DNA of 17,466 nucleotides from Betaproteobacteria bacterium (GTDB taxonomy: Bacteria > Pseudomonadota > Gammaproteobacteria > Burkholderiales > SG8-41): the NCBI GenBank assembly GCA_025356695.1, contig JANXSE010000333.1:1-17466 (forward strand), given 5' to 3'. The notes below the pieces were generated by a model. The model was not told the origin of the DNA. It was given only the letters and a program-made list of their open reading frames with translations, and did not search any database. How positions within the stretch are numbered: position 1 is the stretch's first letter; each line of letters starts with the position of its first letter. The translations under genes were made by a program, and so were the position numbers. Positions 7,336 through 13,833 of this stretch are shown here, piece after piece.

Positions 7336-8347
7336 GGCTCTTCAGCAACGGCGCTGACAGCGGCACCCCCAGCTTCAGGCTTTCCTGCAGACGCGCATGG
7401 CTGCCCTCGCCGGGCAGGCGGATCGCATCGACGCCGGGCAGGCGCTGCGAATTACGGATGTCGCGCACGAAGGCATCGACCGACTGCTTGAACTCCGCGA
7501 CCGGCTGGAACATCGCCACGTTGATCGCCACAATGACGTGGCCCGTGTTGGTCGGCGACGTGTTGTCGACGTTGAAGTCGACGACATCGCGGCCGTTGGC
7601 GGCGCCGTTCAGCGTGCCGGCCAGGAGACCGATGATCATCGACAGGCCGTAGCCCTTGTAACCGCCGATCGGCAGCAGAAAACCTTCATTGGATTTTTTC
7701 GGATCGAGCAAAGGTTTGCCCAGGCGGTCCATCATCCAGCCCTCGGGCATCATCTCGCCGCGCTGCGCTTTTGTCTTGACCTTGCCGTAGGCGGCCACCG
7801 TGGTCGCCATGTCGAGCACGATCGGCGCTTCCTTGCCGGCGGGCACTGCGACCGCGATCGGGTTGGTCGACAGCAACATGTCGATGCCGCCCCACGGCGG
7901 CAGATGGTTGGCATTGCCGACGGCGAGATACAAACCGATCATGTCGTGTTCCATCGGCATGGTGGCGTAGAGCGAGGCCGGCCCCGCATGGTTGCTGTGC
8001 TGCACGCCGACCCAGGCCACGCCCACCGTCTTCGCTTTTTCGATGGCTTTTTCGGTGGCGAAACGCATCACCAGATGGCCCATGCCGTTGTCGCCGTTGA
8101 CCAGCGCCATGCCCGGCGCTTCGCGCTCGACGCGGATATCCGGTTTGAGATTGACCGCCTTGCCCTTGATACGACGCACGTACTGCGGCAGACGGAAGAC
8201 ACCGTGGCCGTCGGCGCCGATCAGATCGGCACGCACCTGTAGTTCGGCGATGTTTTTCGCCTCGGCCGCCGAGATGCCGACTGCCACATAGGCGCGCGCG
8301 ACAAACGCTTCGAGGTCCTTGATGGCAATGCGCACGAGTTCGCTCAT
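7292..8347 (-). CDS. Ldh2/malate-lactate dehydrogenase family oxidoreductase
   Basis: A 351-residue NAD(P)-dependent dehydrogenase of the Ldh2 family (malate, L-lactate, sulfolactate and ureidoglycolate dehydrogenases), a fold distinct from ordinary LDH/MDH. Signatures are 'ADLIGADGHGVFRLPQYVRR' with the catalytic His in DGHG (residues 46-49), 'VQHSNHAGPASLYA' (115-128), 'STNPIAVAVP' and 'GYKGYGLSMIIGLLAGTLNG'. Members oxidise or reduce 2-hydroxy/2-keto acids; the substrate cannot be read from sequence. ATG at 8347 has GGAG about 9 bases upstream, inside the 12-bp gap after the VOC gene, so it is co-transcribed with it. Last gene of the minus-strand catabolic run; its end overlaps spoT tail to tail. 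Confidence 0.88.
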   Translation of the reverse strand: MSELVRIAIKDLEAFVARAYVAVGISAAEAKNIAELQVRADLIGADGHGVFRLPQYVRRIKGKAVNLKPDIRVEREAPGMALVNGDNGMGHLVMRFATEKAIEKAKTVGVAWVGVQHSNHAGPASLYATMPMEHDMIGLYLAVGNANHLPPWGGIDMLLSTNPIAVAVPAGKEAPIVLDMATTVAAYGKVKTKAQRGEMMPEGWMMDRLGKPLLDPKKSNEGFLLPIGGYKGYGLSMIIGLLAGTLNGAANGRDVVDFNVDNTSPTNTGHVIVAINVAMFQPVAEFKQSVDAFVRDIRNSQRLPGVDAIRLPGEGSHARLQESLKLGVPLSAPLLKSLNDLAAELKIRLLS

Positions 8348-8359
8348 AATCCTGCTCCG

Positions 8360-8776
8360 TTAGTGTTTGGACGCGTGTTCTTCGAGTTCGACCAGCGCGC
8401 CGAGAAAATCCTTCGGGTGCACGAAAGCGATGCGCTCGCCGTGCACGTTCAGTTGTTTTTTGCCGTCGCCAAGCACGCGCACCCGCTCTTTGCCGAGGGC
8501 GGCGCTGGTTGCATCCATGCTGTCGACGCCGAGGCAGAAATGATGAATGCCGCCATGCGGATTTTTTTCGAGGAACTTCATCACCGGGGAATCGGCACGC
8601 GACGGTTCCATCAATTCGATTTTTGCATTCGGTAATTCGACATAAGCCATACGCACGCCCTGCTCGGCGTTGACTTCAATTCTGCCGATCTTCAAGCCGT
8701 ATTTCTGTTCAAGCGCGCGCGCCGCGGCGTCGAGGTTCGGCACGACGATGGATACGTGGCTGAGTCCGGTGAACAT
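8360..8776 (-). CDS. Methylmalonyl-CoA epimerase-like VOC protein
   Basis: A 138-residue protein of the vicinal oxygen chelate fold, two beta-alpha-beta-beta-beta halves. It tracks the methylmalonyl-CoA epimerase pattern: 'MFTGLSHVSIVVPNLDAA', 'EQGVRMAYVELPNAKIELME', 'DSPVMKFLEK', 'GGIHHFCLGVDSMDA' and 'AFVHPKDFLGALVELEE'. By comparison with the Propionibacterium enzyme (ligands H12, Q65, H91, E141) the metal ligands here would be H7, E54, H79 and E130, all suitable. The family inverts (2R)/(2S)-methylmalonyl-CoA or related 2-methyl acyl-CoAs. The ATG at 8776 has a CGGAG 6 bases upstream; a frame running back to 8923 only translates a palindromic repeat. Between a CoA-transferase and a hydroxyacid dehydrogenase, an acyl-CoA substrate is likely, though glyoxalase-like roles remain possible. 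Confidence 0.85.
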   Translation of the reverse strand: MFTGLSHVSIVVPNLDAAARALEQKYGLKIGRIEVNAEQGVRMAYVELPNAKIELMEPSRADSPVMKFLEKNPHGGIHHFCLGVDSMDATSAALGKERVRVLGDGKKQLNVHGERIAFVHPKDFLGALVELEEHASKH

Positions 8777-8782
8777 GGTTGG

Positions 8783-8787
8783 CTCCG
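8783..8787 (-). promoter_or_regulatory. Ribosome binding site fixing the VOC gene start
   Basis: Read on the minus strand, CGGAG stands 6 bases before the ATG at 8774-8776. It supports starting the epimerase-like protein there and not at the upstream in-frame ATG at 8923, whose 49 extra residues would be encoded largely by a repeat. Confidence 0.65.
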
Positions 8788-8823
8788 TAAGGCATGCGTT
8801 ATCTGGATAACTTGTTCCGACCA

Positions 8824-8914
8824 TTCCCTCCCCTTCAAGGGAAGGGTTAGGGTGGGGATGGGGTGCCTGCGCCAAACCCCATCCCCCTCCCGCCCCCCCC
8901 TTGAAGAGGGAGGT
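8824..8914. repeat. Nested GC-rich palindrome, simple form without core
   Basis: Outer arms CCTCCCCTTCAAGG (about 8827-8840) and CCTTGAAGAGGGAGG (8899-8913) pair with one mismatch or bulge. Inner arms GGGGATGGGGT (8854-8864) and ACCCCATCCCC (8876-8886) pair perfectly around an 11-base loop. The element fills most of the 150-bp gap between the CoA-transferase gene and the VOC gene, so it would be transcribed as a large hairpin within the minus-strand run. Related copies with an inserted core lie at 10159-10351 and 15607-15795. Confidence 0.85.
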
Positions 8915-8926
8915 GAAATGCATGTA

Positions 8927-10126
8927 CTAAATAACTTTCTCGCTCCGCAGCGCCGCGATGCGCACCGCATCGTAACCAAGCTCGCCCTGCAGAATCTCTT
9001 CGGTGTGCTGACCAAGCAGCGGCGGCGCGCGGCGCACCGAGGTCTTGGTGTCCGAAAACTTGAACGGCGTGCCGATCACCTTGACCGGGCCGATGGTCGG
9101 ATGCTCGACCGTCTCGATCATGTTGCGCGCTTCGGTCTGCGGATCTTCAAACGCCTGTTTGACCGAGTTGATACGTCCGCAGGGAACGCCGGCTTTCTTC
9201 AGCTTTTCGATCCACGCCAGCGCGTCATCAGTCTTCAGCGTGTCGGCGATCGCCGCGTCGAGCACTTCGCGGTTGGCGACGCGGTCCTTGTTCTTGATAA
9301 AACGTGCGTCCGCGCTCCATTCGGCGTGGCCGACGGCCTGCGCGAATTTGGCGAACTGCGTGTCGTTGCCGACGGCGACCGCCATCATGGCGTCGCGCGT
9401 CGGGTAGGTCGTGTACGGCACGATGCTCGGGTGCCCGTTGCCGAAGCGCCCGCCGTCGCGTTCCGCGCCGAGATAATTGGCACCGACGTTGGCAAGCATG
9501 AAAAGGCTTGATTCATAGAGCGACACTTCAACGTGCTGGCCGCGCCCCGTGCGGTGGCGTGCCTGCAACGCGCCGAGGATGGAATTCGACGCCAGCATGC
9601 CGGTGCACACATCGACCAGCGCCACGCCGTGTTTGGTCGGTGCGCCGCCGACCGGCCCGGTAATGCTCATCAGACCGGACTCGGCCTGCAGAATGAAATC
9701 GTAACCGGGCAGACCACCCTTCGGGCCGTTGGCACCGTAACCGGTGATCGAACAGCGGATCACCTGCGGTGCGTTGGCTTCGAGCCAGGCGTTGGAGAAA
9801 CCCCATTTCTCGAGCGTACCGGATTTGAAATTCTCCACCAGCACGTCGCATTTTTTGATCAGCGCGGCGAGGATTTCCTGACCGGGCTTGCACGCCATGT
9901 TGAGCGTCATCGAACGCTTGTTGCGATTCAAACCGAGAAAATACGCCGCCTCGGTACCGACGAAGGGCGGGCCCCAGCTGCGCGTATCGTCGCCCGTCGG
10001 CGGCTCGACCTTGATCACGTCGGCGCCCATGTCGCCGAGCATCATGGCGCATAACGGGCCGGCGAGGATGCGCGTCAGATCAAGCACGCGCAGGCCGGCA
10101 AGCGCGCCGGTGTTTTCAGTGGTCAT
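8927..10126 (-). CDS. Class III (CaiB/BaiF family) CoA-transferase
   Basis: A 399-residue family III CoA-transferase, which moves CoA between acyl-CoA and a free carboxylic acid through an aspartyl-anhydride intermediate. Signatures: 'LAGLRVLDLTRILAGPLCAM', 'LGDMGADVIKVEPPTGDDTR' (30-49), 'LNRNKRSMTLN', 'DVLVENFKSGTLEKWG', and 'HGVALVDVCTGMLA', where D172 corresponds to the catalytic Asp169 of formyl-CoA transferase. C-terminal 'KAGVPCGRINSVKQAFEDPQ' is also typical. The ATG at 10126 has AGGA about 5 bases upstream. It sits between two palindromic repeat elements and beside a crotonase-fold enzyme, so it probably activates the substrate acid of this cluster, using succinyl-CoA or a product CoA ester as donor (inference). 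The acid is unknown. Confidence 0.9.
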   Translation of the reverse strand: MTTENTGALAGLRVLDLTRILAGPLCAMMLGDMGADVIKVEPPTGDDTRSWGPPFVGTEAAYFLGLNRNKRSMTLNMACKPGQEILAALIKKCDVLVENFKSGTLEKWGFSNAWLEANAPQVIRCSITGYGANGPKGGLPGYDFILQAESGLMSITGPVGGAPTKHGVALVDVCTGMLASNSILGALQARHRTGRGQHVEVSLYESSLFMLANVGANYLGAERDGGRFGNGHPSIVPYTTYPTRDAMMAVAVGNDTQFAKFAQAVGHAEWSADARFIKNKDRVANREVLDAAIADTLKTDDALAWIEKLKKAGVPCGRINSVKQAFEDPQTEARNMIETVEHPTIGPVKVIGTPFKFSDTKTSVRRAPPLLGQHTEEILQGELGYDAVRIAALRSEKVI

Positions 10127-10158
10127 AGAATTCCTGCAGCTTCAAAATTTCCCAAGAA

Positions 10159-10351
10159 CTCCTTCCCCCTTGATGGGAGAAGGCGGGGATGGGGGTGAAT
10201 GTTACCTCACCGCTCACCCCCACCCCGGCGCGCGGACACGTTACTGGCGAAGCCAGCCGTTTGCGGGTAGCGCGCCAGGCGCTCGCTCCCGCCCCGGATC
10301 GCTTCGCGAACGCCGTGTCGCGAGCGCCCTCCCCCGTCAAGGGGGAGGGAG
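10159..10351. repeat. Composite palindromic element with 96-bp core (copy A)
   Basis: Outer arms CTCCTTCCCCCTTGA (10159-10173) and TCAAGGGGGAGGGAG (10337-10351) pair 14/15 with one G-T. Inner arms around 10184-10197 and 10214-10226 pair apart from one bulge. Between the inner hairpin and the right outer arm lies a 96-bp core (10233-10328) that recurs in copy B with six differences. The core holds three triloop hairpins at core positions 12-24, 40-50 and 67-77, and an 8-bp stem of 47-54 with 88-95 that excludes the second of them. It fills most of the 249-bp gap between the crotonase-fold gene and the CoA-transferase gene. No protein-coding frame is credible. Confidence 0.85.
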
Positions 10352-10375
10352 TTTTCCGCTGGTGGTGGTTGTCCG

Positions 10376-11287
10376 TTACTTCTTTTTCTTCCGCATCGAC
10401 GGCGGCTCGTTCAAATCGCGATCGAAGCCGTCCACGTATTTCGCCAGCTCGCGCTTGTCGCGTAGGCGGAACTGCTGGAAGTTCGGCTTGCGCCCGGCGA
10501 GGAAGGCTTCCATGCCTTCATTGGCCTCGGGCGAGCCCCACACATGCGCGAGCAGCTCCATGCCGTGCTGCCACGAGGCATAAAGACCATCCGATTCGAA
10601 ATTGAGCGAGCGCTTGGTCATGCGCAGCGTCAGCGCGCTGTGGCCCTTCATGGTTTCGCACCACTTCAGCGTTTCCTTCAGAAGTTCGCGCTGCGGCACG
10701 CATTTGTTAATGAGGCCGATGCCGACCGCTTCTTTGGCGGTGAAACGGCGCGCGCAGAAAATCATTTCGCGCGCGAGGCGCTCGCCGATGATGCGCGGCA
10801 GGTACTGTGTGGCACCGACCGTCGGGCAGGCACCGACCTTGGCGCCGGTCTGGCCGAGCACCGCATTCTCCGAAGCGATGACGAGGTCGCACCAGAGTGC
10901 CAGTTCGTGGCCACCGCCCACGCACCAGCCGTTGACCATGGCGATCACCGGAATCGGCAGGCCGCGGATGGTCATGGCGAGCCCCAGCATGCGGTCGTTC
11001 CACATGTAGGCGTTGGTGAAATTGAGGCGCTTCATGGCGTAGAAGTCGCCGCCAGCCGAAAACGACTTGTCGCCGGTGCCGGTCACCACCGCGCAGACGA
11101 TGGACGGGTCTTCGCGCGTGTATTTGAGCGCGTCGATCATTTCGTCAAGCGTCTGCTCGCGGAAGGAATTCAGCACGCGCGGACGGTTGATGGTGATCCA
11201 CGCCACCTGGTCCTTCACTTCGAACAGAATGTCGCCGTATTTGCGGCTGCTGGTTTTCTTCGCGGTCGGTTTGCGCTTTGCTGCCAT
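10376..11287 (-). CDS. Crotonase-fold enoyl-CoA hydratase/isomerase, MenB/BadI-like
   Basis: A 303-residue crotonase superfamily protein. The oxyanion-hole loops are 'SAGGDFYAM' (about 77-85) and 'NGWCVGGGHELALWCDL' (119-135). 'LGQTGAKVGACPTVGATQYL', 'YLPRIIGERLAREMIFCARR' and 'FLAGRKPNF' resemble the dihydroxynaphthoyl-CoA synthase (MenB) and 2-ketocyclohexanecarboxyl-CoA hydrolase (BadI) branch, whose members close or open rings. Active-site residues are mixed: E128 matches the first crotonase glutamate, the second glutamate is absent, and the MenB Asp region reads CPT. Lysine-rich tails stand at both ends. ATG at 11287 has AAGGGG 6 bases upstream; the frame runs on to 12580 only as an antisense shadow of the receptor gene. 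First gene of the minus-strand catabolic run. Confidence 0.85.
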   Translation of the reverse strand: MAAKRKPTAKKTSSRKYGDILFEVKDQVAWITINRPRVLNSFREQTLDEMIDALKYTREDPSIVCAVVTGTGDKSFSAGGDFYAMKRLNFTNAYMWNDRMLGLAMTIRGLPIPVIAMVNGWCVGGGHELALWCDLVIASENAVLGQTGAKVGACPTVGATQYLPRIIGERLAREMIFCARRFTAKEAVGIGLINKCVPQRELLKETLKWCETMKGHSALTLRMTKRSLNFESDGLYASWQHGMELLAHVWGSPEANEGMEAFLAGRKPNFQQFRLRDKRELAKYVDGFDRDLNEPPSMRKKKK

Positions 11288-11293
11288 GAATGT

Positions 11294-11299
11294 CCCCTT
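11294..11299 (-). promoter_or_regulatory. Ribosome binding site fixing the crotonase-fold gene start
   Basis: On the minus strand AAGGGG stands 6 bases before the ATG at 11285-11287. It supports the 303-residue start against the very long in-frame extension that runs antisense through the receptor gene. Confidence 0.65.
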
Positions 11300-11402
11300 G
11301 GTTGAATAGGCCCTGGTCGCGCGTTTTGCGCGCAACGGAGCCGGTGATTTTACCAGATCTCGACGCGGCTCCGCTCTGCCGGCCATGCACCGTACTGGCG
11401 CG

Positions 11403-11431
11403 TTGACAGCACCGCCCTCCTCTACTATTGT
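11403..11431 (+). promoter_or_regulatory. Sigma-70-type promoter upstream of the receptor gene
   Basis: A perfect -35 hexamer TTGACA (11403-11408) is followed after 17 bp by TATTGT (11426-11431), 4/6 to the -10 consensus. This lies 66 bp before the ATG of the solute-binding receptor, in the 210-bp gap between the two divergent catabolic runs. It would drive the receptor, the alpha/beta hydrolase and possibly the CocE-type genes. No operator palindrome or regulator gene was seen next to it. Confidence 0.6.
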
Positions 11432-11497
11432 CACGGAGCGCGCGCAAATTCGCAGCGGCTGCATTCCCACAATAACGCGCGTTCTGGAGACACCCCG

Positions 11498-12472
11498 ATG
11501 ATTGCCCGACCGATTTTTTTGCCGGCATTGTTCGCCATTGGCGCATGCATCGTTGCATGCCCTGCGCTTTCGCAAAACTATCCGACGAAAGCGATCCGCA
11601 TGATCGTGCCGTTTGCACCGGGCGGACCGACCGATGTGCAGGGGCGCTGGGCCGCGCAGCAACTCAACGCCGCCTTCGGCCAGCCGGTGATTGTGGACAA
11701 CCGCGGCGGCGGCGGCGGCGTGCCCGGCACTGAAGCGGTCGTCAAAGCCGCGCCCGACGGCTACACACTGCTCGCCGGCAATCCCGGCCCGCTGACGATT
11801 TCGCCGACCATAAATCCGAAGATTCCGTACGACACGCTGCGCGATCTCATCCCGATCATGCTGATTGCCAAGAGCGCGAGCTGTCTGGCCATCCACCCCA
11901 GTTTGCCGACCAAGGGCATCAAGGATTTCGTCGCGCTCGCCAAAAGCAAACCCGGCATGATCAATTATGGATCGCCGGGTGTCGGCACCGTCGGCCATCT
12001 GGCCACCGAATTGTTCGCCACGCAGGTCGGCGTGCAGCTGAACCACGTGCCGTACAAGGGCGCCGCGCTCTACACCATCGATCTGATCGCCGGCCACATC
12101 CAGCTTGCCATCATCCAGTTCGCCGGCTGCGCACCACTGTTGCAACAGGGCCGCCTGCGCGCGATCGGCGCGACGTCCGAAAAGCGCACGCCCCTGCTGC
12201 CCAATTTGCCGACGGTGGCCGAACAGGGCGTGCCGGGCTTCGTCAGCTACAACTGGAATGGCGTGCTGGCGCCGGCGGCCACGCCGAAGGCAATCATCAC
12301 GCGCATCCACGACGTGCTGTCGAAACAACTCGCCACGCGCGAAACGCAGGAGTTGTATTTGAGCCAGGGCCACGAGCCCGGCGGCGGCGACCCTGAAGAA
12401 TTCGCAGCCTTCATCCGCGCCGAAATCCAGAAATGGGCGAAGGTCGCCAAGGCTGCCAACATCCGCGAGTAG
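11498..12472 (+). CDS. Bug/TctC-family periplasmic solute-binding receptor
   Basis: A 324-residue receptor of the tripartite tricarboxylate transporter (Bug) family, which binds carboxylates or other small organic molecules in the periplasm. An export signal spans about residues 1-25 (hydrophobic 'FLPALFAIGACIVAC', then 'ALSQ'). The mature part begins 'YPTKAIRMIVPFAPGGPTDV', the family's ligand-binding loop with D46; 'DNRGGGGGVPGTEAVVKA', 'DGYTLL' and 'HVPYKGA' follow as usual. 'IVAC' at 18-21 also fits a lipobox, so a lipoprotein form is possible. CTGGAGA just before the start is the ribosome binding site. No TctA or TctB membrane gene is nearby, normal for the many orphan Bug receptors. First gene of the plus-strand run, so the pathway's substrate or an inducer is its probable ligand (inference). 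Confidence 0.92.
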   Translation: MIARPIFLPALFAIGACIVACPALSQNYPTKAIRMIVPFAPGGPTDVQGRWAAQQLNAAFGQPVIVDNRGGGGGVPGTEAVVKAAPDGYTLLAGNPGPLTISPTINPKIPYDTLRDLIPIMLIAKSASCLAIHPSLPTKGIKDFVALAKSKPGMINYGSPGVGTVGHLATELFATQVGVQLNHVPYKGAALYTIDLIAGHIQLAIIQFAGCAPLLQQGRLRAIGATSEKRTPLLPNLPTVAEQGVPGFVSYNWNGVLAPAATPKAIITRIHDVLSKQLATRETQELYLSQGHEPGGGDPEEFAAFIRAEIQKWAKVAKAANIRE

Positions 12473-12533
12473 TTCCCTCAACCCCGCATCGTGTATTCGA
12501 TTTTCAATCCCGCACTCAAGAAAGAGAACGATC

Positions 12534-13709
12534 ATGGCTGAAAAAAAAGACCCCCCGTACTTCATGTATTTCCCCGGCAACTACCGCTGGTCGGCGGCGT
12601 TTATCAACATGATCAGTTCGGCGCCGTACGGCGGCTCCGAAATCGGCGAGCTACACAAGATCGGCACGCTGCTGAAAGGCAAGGCGCCCGATGACGACGA
12701 GGCGTGGTTCGACGCCTGCGTCAAAGTCGCCGACGGCGTGCGCGGTTACGCCGGCAAATTTGCCGATCAGAATTACCGCCCGGCCGCCGCACACGCCTAT
12801 CTGCGCGCCTGCAACTACTATCAGATGGCGGAGCGCTTCCGCACGCCGAAGGACGATCGCGCGCTCGGCGCCTTCCGCCGCGGCGTCGAATGCTTCCACC
12901 GCTTCATCAAACTCACCGACGTCAAAATCGAAATGGTCGAGGTGCCGTTCGTCGACGGCAAACTGCCCGGTTACTTCGTGCATGCCGAAAACGCCAAACC
13001 CGGCCCCAAACCCTGCGTGGTGTTCTTCGACGGCCTCGACGTCACCAAGGAAATCCAGTACATGCGCGGCGTGCCTGACCTCATCAAACGCGGCATCTCG
13101 GTGCTGGTGATGGACGGCCCGGGCACCGGTGAAGCGATCCGCTTCCGCAACCATTTCCTGCGCTACGACTATGAAGTCGCCGGCAGCGCCTGCATCGATT
13201 TCCTCGAAAAACGCGACGACGTCGACGCCAAGAAAATCGGCATCGTCGCCATCAGCCTCGGCGGTTATTACTCGCCGCGCTGCGCCGCGATGGACCACCG
13301 CTTCGCCGCCTGCATTGCGTGGGGCGCGCAGTGGGACTATCACGACACCTGGAAAAAACGCATCGACGCGCAGTTCAAGACCTCGCTGTCGGTGCCGGGC
13401 CACCACATCACCTGGATCCTCGGTGTCGATACGCTCGACCAGGCGCTGAAGACGCTCGAACCGTTCAAACTCGACGGCATCATGCAGAAAATGCGCTGCC
13501 CCTTCCTGCTAGTACACGGCGCCGAGGACGAGCAGATTCCGCTCGCCGATGCGCAAAAACAGTTCGACGCCTGCGGTTCGCCGGACAAGACCTTCCGCGT
13601 TTACACCGCCGAAGAAGGCGGCTCGCAACACTGCCAGCGCGATTACCTGACGCTGGTGGTCGCCGACATGTGGAACTGGTTCGAAGAAAAGCTGGTTCGC
13701 ACCAAGTAA
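12534..13709 (+). CDS. Alpha/beta hydrolase resembling 2,6-dihydroxypseudooxynicotine hydrolase
   Basis: A 391-residue alpha/beta hydrolase with a long helical N-terminal part (about 1-125) before the hydrolase core. This layout is that of 2,6-dihydroxypseudooxynicotine hydrolase, which cleaves a C-C bond in nicotine breakdown, and of FrsA/DUF1100-like proteins. The nucleophile is S241 in 'VAISLGGYYSPRCA' (A-x-S-x-G form of the elbow); D332 in 'LVHGAEDEQIP' and H366 in 'EGGSQHCQRD' complete the likely triad. 'DGPGTGEAIRF' (194-204) is also typical. It has no signal peptide, so it is cytoplasmic. It starts 61 bp after the receptor gene. Whether it cleaves a C-C bond, an ester or an amide cannot be decided; nicotine itself is not implied. 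Confidence 0.85.
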   Translation: MAEKKDPPYFMYFPGNYRWSAAFINMISSAPYGGSEIGELHKIGTLLKGKAPDDDEAWFDACVKVADGVRGYAGKFADQNYRPAAAHAYLRACNYYQMAERFRTPKDDRALGAFRRGVECFHRFIKLTDVKIEMVEVPFVDGKLPGYFVHAENAKPGPKPCVVFFDGLDVTKEIQYMRGVPDLIKRGISVLVMDGPGTGEAIRFRNHFLRYDYEVAGSACIDFLEKRDDVDAKKIGIVAISLGGYYSPRCAAMDHRFAACIAWGAQWDYHDTWKKRIDAQFKTSLSVPGHHITWILGVDTLDQALKTLEPFKLDGIMQKMRCPFLLVHGAEDEQIPLADAQKQFDACGSPDKTFRVYTAEEGGSQHCQRDYLTLVVADMWNWFEEKLVRTK

Positions 13710-13724
13710 CGTAAATCGAAAAGT

Positions 13725-13782
13725 GTAGGGTGCGCATCGCGCACGCGGGACGACCTTAAACGGTGCGCGGTGCGAACCCTAC
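13725..13782. repeat. Inverted repeat with GTAGGGT ends
   Basis: GTAGGGTGCGCATCGCGCAC (13725-13744) pairs with GTGCGCGGTGCGAACCCTAC (13763-13782), 18 of 20 positions, around an 18-base spacer. It occupies the middle of the 124-bp gap between the alpha/beta hydrolase and the first CocE-type gene. The GTAGGGT end links it to the repeat units at 353-564. As RNA it would form a strong hairpin; no T-run follows, so terminator function is uncertain. Confidence 0.8.
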
Positions 13783-13833
13783 GCGTTACCCCTCGCGCCT
13801 TGCGCGCAAGGTGGGGAAAAAACAGAAGTAACA

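Noticed and set aside
8777..8923. N-terminal extension of the VOC protein
   Set aside because: It translates a palindromic repeat (glycine/proline-rich peptide) and the family start with its own CGGAG site is at 8776.
10189..10351. Small protein genes in the composite repeats (frames in both directions)
   Set aside because: The peptides follow from repeat sequence, differ in frame between copies A and B, and have no ribosome binding site or family resemblance.
10153..10351. Insertion sequence or retron
   Set aside because: No transposase, reverse transcriptase or target-site duplication could be recognised around any copy.
11288..12580. In-frame upstream extension of the minus-strand crotonase-fold gene giving a 734-residue protein
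   Set aside because: It runs antisense through the clearly coding receptor gene, has no family features, and a good ribosome binding site stands right before the ATG at 11287.
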